From positions 62,001 to 126,000 of the forward strand of contig NZ_AZUY01000006.1 of assembly GCF_000513935.1 (NCBI RefSeq): a stretch of 64,000 bases of DNA. Reading direction: 5' to 3'. Of the stretch, positions 55,254 to 63,369 are shown one piece after another (within the stretch, counting starts at the first letter, position 1; the number at the start of each line of letters is the position of its first letter). The notes under the pieces are model-generated. The model saw only the letters and a program-made list of their open reading frames with translations. It had not been told where the DNA came from and did no database searches. A program made the position numbers and the translations under genes. The stretch is from Mesorhizobium sp. WSM3626. Lineage in GTDB: Bacteria > Pseudomonadota > Alphaproteobacteria > Rhizobiales > Rhizobiaceae.

Positions 55254-57074
55254 TCAGTTCGGTTTGCGCCACCAGGTCGGCAACTGGTAACCGAATATGG
55301 GCGTCTTTCGCGGATGTTCCAGATAATTCCAGTAAGCAAGCCACTGCTGCGTGTTGTATTGCATCGGCACCATGTAATTGCCGGAGATCAGCAGCCGGTC
55401 GAGAACGCGAACCGCCGCGACGTAATCCTCCTTCGAACGGGCTCGCAGCATTGCGTCGATGGCGGCATCGATCGCCGGATCGGCGACGCCGGCGAGATTG
55501 AACGATCCTTCTGTCCTGGCCGCGGCGGACGACCAGCGCCCGATCTGCTCGATGCCAGGGGACAACGAATTGTTGAAGCCGCTGGAGCCGATCAGGACTT
55601 CGAAATCGAAACGCTGCTTGCGCGACTGGATCTGGTCGCCATCGAGGCTGCGGATGCTGACGTTGATGCCGATCTTCTCCAATGTGCGCTGGTAGATGCC
55701 GGCCAGACGCTCTTCGTCCTGCGAGGCGGTCAGGATCTCGAAACCAAAAGGTTTGCCATCGGGATCGATCATCGTGCCATTGTTCACGTGGTAGCCGATG
55801 CTTTTCAGAAGGTCGAAAGCGATCTTCAGCACCTTGCGGTCCTGGCCCGAACCGTCTGTCACCGGCGGTTTCCAGGTGCCGTCCATGACGTCGGCCGGCA
55901 CGCGGCCGGGGTAGGGCGCCAGAAGCGCCTTTTCCCTGTCGTCAGCCGGATGGCCGAGCGCGGAAAGCTCGGAATTTTGCCAATAGCTCATCGTGCGCGT
56001 GTACTTGCCGCCGAACAGATTTTTGTTGGCCCATTCGAAATCGTAAAGCATGCCGAGCGCGCGCCGAACCACCGGGTTGGAAAACTTCGGCAACCTCGTG
56101 TTGAACAGAAAACCGGTCACGACAGGCGGAATGCCAGTGTCGAAGGTTTCAGAAACCACGTCACCCCTATGGAAGGCGGGAAAGTCGAGGTCGCGCTCGC
56201 GTTTCACGGGATCGCCGTCGTCGTCGATGGCGCAAAGCCCCTTCTTGAAGGCTTCGAGCTTGGCGTTGGCGTTGAGAAAATACTCGATGGTGATCTGATC
56301 GTAATTGTCGAAACCCCGCTTGGCGGGAACGCCGTTGCCCCAATAGTCGGGGTTGCGCTTGAAGACGATGCGCTGGCCGGGCGTCACCTGCGCGATCCTG
56401 TAGGGACCGCTTCCGATCAACGGCTTCAGCGTCGTTCTGTCGAAAGTGTCGATGTCGAAAGCGTGCTTGGGGATGATCGGCGTCAGCGCGATGATCAGGG
56501 GAAACTCACGATCGGCCTTGTCGTTGAAGGTGAAGCGCACGCTATGGTCGCCGGTCTTTTCGAGCTTGGCGATCCTGGCCATGCGGTCGCTGTAGGGTGG
56601 GCGGCCTTTCTGCGTATAGGCATCGTAAGTGAACAGCACGTCTTCCGGCGTCACCGGCTGACCATCCGACCATTTGGCATTCGCGTTGAGATGGAACTCG
56701 ATGCTCTGGCGCTCGGGGTCCATGTCGGCGGTGTCGGCCAAAAGCCCGTAGAGGGTAAAAGCCTCGTCGGCACTGCGCTGCATCAGCGGCTCGAAGACCA
56801 GATTGCCGAAGATCGTGTCCATCATGCCGCGCGCCGTCGTGCGCAGGCTTTTCAGGATGAAAGGGTTCAGATTGTCGAAGCTGCCGACCACGCAATAAGT
56901 GATGCTGCCACCCTTCGGAGCGTCGGGATTGACGTAGCTGAAATGGGTGTAGTCCGGCGGCAGGGCCGGTTCGCCCTGCATCGCAATCGCGTATTTCGGC
57001 TCCGACAGCGCCGGTGGCGACGACAGGGTGAAAAACGATAGTGCGGTGACCAGCCAAACAAGAACGCGGCCCAT
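55254..57074 (-). CDS. Family 5 extracellular solute-binding protein (oligopeptide type, YejA-like)
   Basis: The 606-residue protein has a signal peptide (MGRVLVWLVTALSFFTLSSP, cleavage near ALS-EP) and the SBP_bac_5 fold: HFSYVNPDAPKGGSITYC near residue 43, SIEFHLNANAKWSDGQPVTP near 118 and KPLIGSGPYRIAQVTPGQRI near 200, with the YejA-like N-terminus DYTHFSYVNPDAPKGG. It should bind peptides or similar molecules. ATG 57074 follows AAGGAG. No permease or ATPase genes adjoin, so it works with subunits elsewhere. Confidence 0.88.
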   Translation of the reverse strand: MGRVLVWLVTALSFFTLSSPPALSEPKYAIAMQGEPALPPDYTHFSYVNPDAPKGGSITYCVVGSFDNLNPFILKSLRTTARGMMDTIFGNLVFEPLMQRSADEAFTLYGLLADTADMDPERQSIEFHLNANAKWSDGQPVTPEDVLFTYDAYTQKGRPPYSDRMARIAKLEKTGDHSVRFTFNDKADREFPLIIALTPIIPKHAFDIDTFDRTTLKPLIGSGPYRIAQVTPGQRIVFKRNPDYWGNGVPAKRGFDNYDQITIEYFLNANAKLEAFKKGLCAIDDDGDPVKRERDLDFPAFHRGDVVSETFDTGIPPVVTGFLFNTRLPKFSNPVVRRALGMLYDFEWANKNLFGGKYTRTMSYWQNSELSALGHPADDREKALLAPYPGRVPADVMDGTWKPPVTDGSGQDRKVLKIAFDLLKSIGYHVNNGTMIDPDGKPFGFEILTASQDEERLAGIYQRTLEKIGINVSIRSLDGDQIQSRKQRFDFEVLIGSSGFNNSLSPGIEQIGRWSSAAARTEGSFNLAGVADPAIDAAIDAMLRARSKEDYVAAVRVLDRLLISGNYMVPMQYNTQQWLAYWNYLEHPRKTPIFGYQLPTWWRKPN

Positions 57075-57306
57075 GACCGTCTCCTTAACAGGTCGGCTTG
57101 ATGATTCGGTCCGCACCCTAGCATGGGGCAACTGCGTGGCGGCCAATGGCGTCGTCAAGAATTACAAGTGAGCGGGCTGGATTCGACGCCGCTTGCAGTG
57201 TAACACGCCGTCCGAAGTCATTCTGTTGCCTCATTTTGGCAACAGGTAGCTGGACCACACGGCACGAAGAAGCCGGTCCCGGGATCATTGAGAGGAAGTA
57301 CACGAC

Positions 57307-57936
57307 ATGACGAGCCTGAACAGCAACGCGTACCGCCTGTCGGTCATGGCCGCAGGCGTGGTTGGCTTTCTCGGCGCAGGACTTCCCTCTGCTTCCGCGC
57401 AGCAGCAGCCGCAGATTCCGCAGGGCTGGTTCAAGGCCTGCACCAAGCAGGAAGATGTCGACATCTGCAATGTCCAGAACATCGTCACCGCTGGCAATGG
57501 CCAGCTCGTCACCGGCGTCAGCCTGATCGAGCTCAAGGGCAAGGTGAACCGCAAGGTGTTCCAGGTGACGGTCCCGACCGGTCGCCTCGTGCCTCCCGGC
57601 ATCGGCCTGCAGATCGACACCGGCAAGGCGCAGAAGCTCGACTATGTTATCTGCTTCCCGGATCGTTGCGTGGCCGAAGTGCCGCTGACCGACCAGCTCG
57701 TCGCCTCGTTCAAGAAGGGTCAGGGGATCACGCTGACCTCGATCAATTTCCAGAACCAGGCCAACCCGATCAAGATCGCGCTGCAGGGCTTCAGCGGCGC
57801 CTATGACGGCCCCCCGCTGCAGCAGTCGGACATCGAGGACCGGCAGAAGAAGCTCCAGGACTTCGTCGCCAAGAACAACCAGGACTTCGCCAAGAAGCTC
57901 AAGGACGAGCAGGACAAGGCGAAGACCGCGAACTGA
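57307..57936 (+). CDS. Invasion-associated locus B (IalB)-family protein
   Basis: The 209-residue secreted protein has a signal peptide (cleavage near ASA-QQQ) and an IalB-like core: GWFKACTKQEDVDICNVQNI near residues 40-59 and LDYVICFPDRCVAEVPLTDQ near 112-131, giving conserved cysteines. The last ~40 residues are Gln/Lys-rich helix (EDRQKKLQDFVAKNNQDFAK). IalB proteins are common in Rhizobiales and in Bartonella are linked to erythrocyte entry; here no host role is implied. A strong terminator follows. Confidence 0.86.
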   Translation: MTSLNSNAYRLSVMAAGVVGFLGAGLPSASAQQQPQIPQGWFKACTKQEDVDICNVQNIVTAGNGQLVTGVSLIELKGKVNRKVFQVTVPTGRLVPPGIGLQIDTGKAQKLDYVICFPDRCVAEVPLTDQLVASFKKGQGITLTSINFQNQANPIKIALQGFSGAYDGPPLQQSDIEDRQKKLQDFVAKNNQDFAKKLKDEQDKAKTAN

Positions 57937-57964
57937 TCCGCCATCGGGGTCATTATCGAGTCAA

Positions 57965-57991
57965 AAAAAGCGGGGTCATGCCCCGCTTTTT
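57965..57991. terminator. Bidirectional terminator between ialB-like gene and hspQ
   Basis: AAAAAGCGGGG (57965-57975) and CCCCGCTTTTT (57981-57991) form an 11-bp perfect stem with loop TCATG. A and T runs flank it on both strands, which suits these convergent genes. Confidence 0.93.
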
Positions 57992-58015
57992 CTGTCCGTC
58001 TCAGTATGCCGGAAG

Positions 58016-58339
58016 TCAGTGCCTGGACTGTCGTTTCGGCGCGTAGCGCCCATCCGGCTTCTTGTCGAACATTTCCTTGATCTGCGGATGGCGGACGGGT
58101 TCTCCCGACTGATCCTCGAGCAGATTCTGCTCTGAGACATAGGCGATGTATTCGGTTTCTGAATTCTCGGCGAGCAGGTGGTAGAACGGCTGGTCCTTGC
58201 GCGGCCGCACGTCAGCGGGGATGGCTTCGTACCATTCGTCGGTGTTGGCGAATTGCGGATCGACGTCGAAAATGATGCCTCGGAACGGGAACAGCCGGTG
58301 GCGAACCACCTGTCCGATCGCGAATTTGGCCGTTTTCAT
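58016..58339 (-). CDS. hspQ: Heat shock protein HspQ (hemimethylated-DNA-binding YccV type)
   Basis: The 107-residue product matches HspQ/YccV: AKFAIGQVVRHRLFPFRGII near the start, FDVDPQFANTDEWYEAIP and DQPFYHLLAENSETEYIAYV near 49-68. In E. coli HspQ affects protein turnover through Lon and was described as binding hemimethylated DNA. The C-terminus is basic. ATG 58339 is the family start. It is convergent with the ialB-like gene. Confidence 0.92.
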   Translation of the reverse strand: MKTAKFAIGQVVRHRLFPFRGIIFDVDPQFANTDEWYEAIPADVRPRKDQPFYHLLAENSETEYIAYVSEQNLLEDQSGEPVRHPQIKEMFDKKPDGRYAPKRQSRH

Positions 58340-58481
58340 CGTACTCACCACTGAATTCCTTGACTTTATTTGGCGCAGACTCCGCATCAATTCAATCCCG
58401 GGCGTCTGAGCGCCTTCAAAATACGCGGAATGCGCAACAAAGGTTTTGGATGAACGTACCGCGGCAAAGCCCGCAAAATCG

Positions 58482-59696
58482 CTACCGCTGCCGCGTCGGC
58501 TTCCGAAGGCCGCCCGCAAGGGCCGCAAAGCCGCTGCCGGGACGCAGCCCTTCGCGCATGAAAAAGGCGCGAAGCGGTGCAAAACCACCAAGCACGCCGA
58601 GACCGACGACACGCGCCATTTGCGCCGGCAACATATCGGAAAGAAGCGACACGTTGAGCAGATTGACCGCGCTACTCCGCGCGAGGATGTCAGGCCGGCG
58701 TTTGAAATCATAGGCTGCAAGGGCCTCAGCAGCGCCGGGATCTCCGCGATTTTCCGTTGCGATTCCAACCAGATCGTCGATATCCCTGATGCCTAGGTTG
58801 AGGCCTTGCGCACCGATCGGCGGGAATACGTGCGCGGCTTCACCGACAAGCGCCATCCGTCGCGCCGCGAAACGCAGAGGGGTCACCGTCGACAATGGAT
58901 AAATCTGGCGGCCCGGCTCCACGGTTACCCGGCCGAGCATCGATTGCATCTTTCGTTCGATCCGCAGCGAGAGCGTTGCGTCGTCCAACGCGGCAAGCTC
59001 CCTGGCGGTCTCGGGCTTGACCACCCAGACAAGGCTGGAGCGATTGCCCGGCAGCGGAACCTGCGTGAACGGGCCAGTCTCGGTATGGAACTCCGTCGAG
59101 GTGAAGCCATGTTCGCGGCTGTGGCCAAAATTGAGGACGAGCGCCGCCTGAGGGTAGGCGCGCGCCGCCGTCGAGATGCCCGCGGCCTCGCGGGCCGACG
59201 ACAGGCGGCCATCGGCGGCGACCGCAAGGGATGCATCGATTTCGCTGCCGTCGGCCAGCGCGGCATGAGCTTTGGCGGCGCCGAGATGCCAGGTCTTCAC
59301 CATCGATCTGCGCCATTCGATCCCGGAATGCTCGGCCACCTTGCCGGCAAGCGCGGGTCCAAGGACACTGTTGGGCAGGTTCAGGCCAAACTGTTCCTCG
59401 TCGATCTCGCTGGCGCGGAAAGTGACGACGGGACTGCGGATCAGCCGGCCGGTCGCATCGACAATGCGCATCACCTTCAAGGGTGCGGCCTTGGACTCGA
59501 TGTCCTGGAGCACGCCCAGCCGTTCGAGCACTTTCAGCGCAGGCGTCATGAGCGCCGTGGTGCGGCCATCGGGAGCCGAAACCTCGGGCCCGGCAATCGT
59601 CACCGGAAAACCGGCATCGGCGAAGGCAAGTGCGGCGATCAATCCCGCCGGCCCCGTGCCTGCGATCAGTATCCGCGCTGTTTCCTGATGCTCCAA
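58482..59696 (-). CDS. UbiH/UbiF/COQ6-family FAD monooxygenase
   Basis: The 404-residue flavoprotein hydroxylates an aromatic ring, probably in ubiquinone synthesis. The FAD-binding motif LIAGTGPAGLIAALAFADAG is near residue 9-28, the DG-like region is near AVAADGRLSSAREAAGIS (163), and the GD motif is LVGEAAHVFPPIGAQGLN near 280. Which ring position it attacks cannot be told. It is divergent from DUF2182 and followed on its strand by hspQ at 142 bases. Confidence 0.88.
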   Translation of the reverse strand: MEHQETARILIAGTGPAGLIAALAFADAGFPVTIAGPEVSAPDGRTTALMTPALKVLERLGVLQDIESKAAPLKVMRIVDATGRLIRSPVVTFRASEIDEEQFGLNLPNSVLGPALAGKVAEHSGIEWRRSMVKTWHLGAAKAHAALADGSEIDASLAVAADGRLSSAREAAGISTAARAYPQAALVLNFGHSREHGFTSTEFHTETGPFTQVPLPGNRSSLVWVVKPETARELAALDDATLSLRIERKMQSMLGRVTVEPGRQIYPLSTVTPLRFAARRMALVGEAAHVFPPIGAQGLNLGIRDIDDLVGIATENRGDPGAAEALAAYDFKRRPDILARSSAVNLLNVSLLSDMLPAQMARVVGLGVLGGFAPLRAFFMREGLRPGSGFAALAGGLRKPTRQR

Positions 59697-59767
59697 GATC
59701 GGTTTCCGGCTTGCTGTGCGAGGCGGCCATCAGACCTGCCAGTCAAGAGACGCATATAGGGCAGATC

Positions 59768-60697
59768 ATGCGGCTTGATCAACGCGGCGATTCGGCCCAT
59801 TCGAGTGGAATGACCGGCCAACAGGATGATTTCAGCCACCTCGATCGTGCCGGCCGCGCCACGGCAAACGTCGCGCGCAACCCGCGCTTGACGGTCAACG
59901 TCGTCGTCGGTGCAAGCATCGCACTGGCCTGGCTGCTGCTTGCCGCGATTGCGATTCGCGGCGCCGAAGCCCAGATCAGCGCGCCAGGCGATGCTTTGTT
60001 GCGTAATTTGCCGCAACTGCCGTTACCGGCCGTCCTCGAACGGTTCTTCGCGCTCTGCCTTTCACCAGCGCCGCTCGACGCAAGCATTGGCCCGCATACC
60101 CTGGCGCTCATCCTCATGTGGTTTCTCATGGCGATCGCCGCGATGCTGCCATCCGCGGCACCAATGATCCGCATTTATTGCGAGATCGCCGATACGGCGC
60201 GGATCAAAGGGGAGTCAGTCGTCCATCCGCTGGTGCTGGTTGCCGGCTACCTCTGCGTCTGGCTTGCCGCCTCGATGCTGTTTGCGGCACTGACACTTGC
60301 CGTCCACGCATTCGCCGCCTCCGGCGGGATATTCGATCCGGTGCTTGGCGTTGCTGGTGGGCTCGCCTTGCTGGTTGCCGGCCTCTACCAGTTCAGCGGC
60401 CTCAAGGAGGCCTGCCTGACGAAATGCCGGAACCCGTTCTCGATCCTGTTTTCGAACTGGAGTGCCGAGACCGTCCGCGTATTTCGGCTCGGCGCCGCGC
60501 AAGGCATCTGGTGCCTGGGATGTTGCTGGGCATTGATGCTGGTGATGTTCGCCGTGGGCGTGATGAATGTCTTCTGGATGGCGCTGATCGGTGTGTTCAC
60601 CCTGATTGAAAAACAGACGACGGGCAGTCTTCCAACCCGGCTGGCTGGTGCGATACTGCTTGTCTGGGCAGCCGCGCTGCTAGTAGTCTCGCTATGA
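59768..60697 (+). CDS. DUF2182 predicted metal-binding membrane protein
   Basis: The 309-residue protein matches DUF2182: LALILMWFLMAIAAMLPSAA near residue 114-133 (MW-x-M-x-AMMLPS signature) and QFSGLKEACLTKCRNPFSIL near 215-234, with a His/Cys-poor loop. About seven hydrophobic segments are visible. The family is thought to bind metal, perhaps copper, and often occurs beside DUF1326. The start is uncertain between ATG 59768 and ATG 59810. It is followed 13 bases later by the DUF1326 gene. Confidence 0.85.
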   Translation: MRLDQRGDSAHSSGMTGQQDDFSHLDRAGRATANVARNPRLTVNVVVGASIALAWLLLAAIAIRGAEAQISAPGDALLRNLPQLPLPAVLERFFALCLSPAPLDASIGPHTLALILMWFLMAIAAMLPSAAPMIRIYCEIADTARIKGESVVHPLVLVAGYLCVWLAASMLFAALTLAVHAFAASGGIFDPVLGVAGGLALLVAGLYQFSGLKEACLTKCRNPFSILFSNWSAETVRVFRLGAAQGIWCLGCCWALMLVMFAVGVMNVFWMALIGVFTLIEKQTTGSLPTRLAGAILLVWAAALLVVSL

Positions 60698-60710
60698 GTG
60701 GGGAAATTCG

Positions 60711-61325
60711 ATGGCAGATCAAAGCTGGGCAATGAAAGGAGAGCTCGTACTCTCCTGCAATTGCACCGTTTTTTGCCCTTGCGTGTTGTCGCTTGGCAGT
60801 CATCCTCCGACCGAGGGCTATTGCCAGACCTGGGCGGGTTTTCGTATCGACGCTGGGCATTTCGGCGAGGTCGACCTCTCCGGCCTCAATCTTGGGCTGA
60901 TCATGGAAATCCCCGGTTACATGAGCCGCGGCAACTGGACCGCGGGCCTGTTCATCGACATCAGAGCCTCGGTCTACGCGGTCAAGGCATTGACCAAGAT
61001 CTTCACCGGCAAGGCCGGCGGGACGACGTCGCTGCTCTCGATCCTCGTCGGCAAATTCCTGGGCGTCGAACAGGTGCCGATTACCTACGAGACGCGGGAC
61101 AAGACGCGTATTGTCCAGATACCGAAGATCATCGACGGGGCGGTCACGCCAATCGCGGGCAAGGACCGCGAGAAGGATACGGTGATCACGAATTCCGAAT
61201 ACTGGATCGCGCCGGAGATCATCGTGGCGAGGTCCGACAAGAGCAAGATGCGCGCCTTTGGCCGCAATTGGAATTTCGCCGGCCGCTCGGCCGAAATCTG
61301 CAAGCTGGATTGGCGGGGCCCGTGA
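60711..61325 (+). CDS. DUF1326 protein
   Basis: The 204-residue cytosolic protein has the DUF1326 signature MKGELVLSCNCTVFCPCVLS near residues 8-27: a CNC-x4-CPC cysteine cluster that could bind a metal ion, then EGYCQTWAGFRIDAGHFGEV near 36. The end includes KSKMRAFGRNWNFAGRSAEI. It is co-transcribed with DUF2182 (13-base gap) and its stop overlaps the pcs GTG. No function is established. Confidence 0.88.
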   Translation: MADQSWAMKGELVLSCNCTVFCPCVLSLGSHPPTEGYCQTWAGFRIDAGHFGEVDLSGLNLGLIMEIPGYMSRGNWTAGLFIDIRASVYAVKALTKIFTGKAGGTTSLLSILVGKFLGVEQVPITYETRDKTRIVQIPKIIDGAVTPIAGKDREKDTVITNSEYWIAPEIIVARSDKSKMRAFGRNWNFAGRSAEICKLDWRGP

Positions 61326-62140
61326 GAAAGAACACAAAGGCCCGGAAAATCGCCGAGAAGATCACCGAGCGGATTCCGCGACCGAAGAAGAAGGTAACCT
61401 GGCCGCAGGCGCGCGCGTTTTCGGTGCATCTGCTGACCGCCTCCGGTTCGTTCCTGGCTTTCCTGTCGCTGGTCGCGGCGAGCGAGGAGCGCTGGACGGC
61501 CATGTTCTGGTGGCTCGGACTGGCGCTGTTCGTCGATGGCATCGATGGGCCGATCGCCCGAAAGCTGGAGGTCAAGGAAATCCTGCCGACCTGGTCCGGC
61601 GAACTCCTCGACAACATTATCGACTATGTGACCTACGTGCTGATCCCGGCCTTCGCGCTCTACCAACGGGGCTTCATGGGCGAAGGCCTCTCGTTCCTTT
61701 CGGCCGCCATCATCGTCGTGTCGAGCGCGATCTACTATGCCGACACCGGCATGAAGACGAAGGAGAACTTCTTCAAGGGATTCCCCGTGGTCTGGAACAT
61801 GGTGGTGTTCACTCTATTCGTCATAGAACCGGGACAATGGGTTTCGTTCGCCGTGGTCGTGGTGGCCGGTATTCTGACTTTTGTCCCGATAAACTTCATC
61901 CATCCGGTGCGGGTGGAGCGGCTGCGGCCGATCAATCTCGGCATGACACTGTTGTGGTGCGCCTTTGGCGCGCTTGCGCTCGCGCAGGCGGCGCTCGCCG
62001 CCTTCTACGACCAGATCGGCGTGCTGGGCGAGCAGGTCGGCACTTTCACCAAGATCGGCATTACCGTTACCGGGCTCTATCTTGCAACCATTGGTGGCCT
62101 CATGCAGTTCTTTCCAAACCTCGGCGCCAAAAAGGCCTGA
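61322..62140 (+). CDS. pcs: Phosphatidylcholine synthase
   Basis: Pcs condenses choline with CDP-diacylglycerol to form phosphatidylcholine, the route typical of rhizobia. The 272-residue membrane protein starts at GTG 61322, overlapping the DUF1326 stop (GTGA). The CDP-alcohol phosphotransferase motif reads FVDGIDGPIARKLEVKEILP then GELLDNIIDY near residues 75-110, with the catalytic Asp residues. About eight hydrophobic segments are visible. The basic N-terminus (ITERIPRPKKKVTWPQ) is family-like. Confidence 0.95.
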   Translation: MRKNTKARKIAEKITERIPRPKKKVTWPQARAFSVHLLTASGSFLAFLSLVAASEERWTAMFWWLGLALFVDGIDGPIARKLEVKEILPTWSGELLDNIIDYVTYVLIPAFALYQRGFMGEGLSFLSAAIIVVSSAIYYADTGMKTKENFFKGFPVVWNMVVFTLFVIEPGQWVSFAVVVVAGILTFVPINFIHPVRVERLRPINLGMTLLWCAFGALALAQAALAAFYDQIGVLGEQVGTFTKIGITVTGLYLATIGGLMQFFPNLGAKKA

Positions 62141-62167
62141 CCAGCCGCTTTTCAAGGAATCCCGTCC

Positions 62168-63145
62168 ATGTCCAAAGCGATCCGCATCCATGCCAATGGC
62201 GGCCCGGAAGTCCTGACCTATGAAGACGCCGATCCCGGCCAGCCGGGTTCGGGCCAGATCCTGATCAGGCATACCGCGATCGGTCTCAACTTCATCGATG
62301 TCTATCATCGCTCGGGCCTCTATCCGCCGCCCGGAGGGTTTCCGCTCATTCCGGGCAGCGAAGCCGCCGGCATGGTGCTGGAAGTCGGCCAGGGCGTCGA
62401 CTGGCTGAAGCCCGGCGACCGGATTGCCTATGCCGTGACGACGGGCGCTTATGCGCAAGAGCGCGTCATCGATGCCAGCAAGGTCGTCAAGGTGCCGGAC
62501 GGCATCAGCGACGAACAGGCGGCCGCCATGATGCTGAAGGGCATGACCGCGGAATATCTGCTGCGCCGAACCTTCAAGGTAAAGGCAGGCGACACGATCC
62601 TGTTTCATGCAGCGGCCGGCGGCGTCGGGCTCATTCTGGGCCAGTGGGCGAAGCATCTCGGGGCGACGGTCATCGGCACCGCCAGCTCTGCCGACAAGAT
62701 CGAACTGGCCAAGGCACACGGTTTCGATCACGTCATCAACTACAAGGAGCAGGATTTCGTCGCCGGCGTCGCCGCTATCACCGGCGGCAGGAAATGCGAC
62801 GTTGTCTATGATTCCGTGGGCAACGACACATTTCCGGCCTCGCTCGACTGCCTCAAGCCGCTCGGTATGTTCGTCAGCTTCGGGCAGTCTTCCGGACCCA
62901 TCCCGCCGTTTTCGATGTCGCTGCTGGCGCAGAAGGGCTCGCTGTTTGCCACGAGGCCGACGCTGTTCGTCTACAATGCTAAACGCAAGGATCTCGACGC
63001 CTCCGCCGCCGCACTGTTCGAGGTTGTGCTCAGTGGTGCTGTCGAGATTAAGATCAATCAGCGCTATGCGCTGAAGGACGCGGGCAAGGCACATCAGGAT
63101 CTTGAAGGACGTAGAACGACAGGCACGACCGTCCTGGTTCCCTGA
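62168..63145 (+). CDS. NADPH:quinone oxidoreductase (zeta-crystallin-like)
   Basis: The 325-residue MDR-family enzyme lacks the zinc-binding residues of alcohol dehydrogenases. Motifs are LNFIDVYHRSGLYPPPGGFP near 40-59 (substrate), AAAGGVGLILGQWAKHLGAT near 147 (NADPH loop AxxGGVG), and FSMSLLAQKGSLFATRPTLF near 246. It should transfer one electron to quinones. It follows pcs by 27 bases and may be in the same transcript. Confidence 0.92.
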   Translation: MSKAIRIHANGGPEVLTYEDADPGQPGSGQILIRHTAIGLNFIDVYHRSGLYPPPGGFPLIPGSEAAGMVLEVGQGVDWLKPGDRIAYAVTTGAYAQERVIDASKVVKVPDGISDEQAAAMMLKGMTAEYLLRRTFKVKAGDTILFHAAAGGVGLILGQWAKHLGATVIGTASSADKIELAKAHGFDHVINYKEQDFVAGVAAITGGRKCDVVYDSVGNDTFPASLDCLKPLGMFVSFGQSSGPIPPFSMSLLAQKGSLFATRPTLFVYNAKRKDLDASAAALFEVVLSGAVEIKINQRYALKDAGKAHQDLEGRRTTGTTVLVP

Positions 63146-63369
63146 CGACAGCCTGGGTTTTCAGCGTCCTGCCGCAGCGGCGGGCATGGTTTGCACGAAA
63201 AGCCGGCCAGCCGTATCCTTGTGCGAGAAGGGCTAATCTTTACCCTTGAGTTTCCGCTGAAATTCTTGAAGCTCTTTCAAGTTGCGTGCTGCTTTCGCAC
63301 GAGAGCCGGCCGCGCATACGATGCTTGCGGGAACACAGAACATGTCCGGTAATCCGGATGGGAGGCACT

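Noticed and set aside
55152-57041. 629-codon plus-strand open frame
   Set aside because: It is antisense to the family 5 binding protein, which has a signal peptide, ribosome site and family blocks.
61814-63094. 426-codon minus-strand open frame
   Set aside because: It is antisense to pcs and the quinone oxidoreductase, both of which have strong family motifs.
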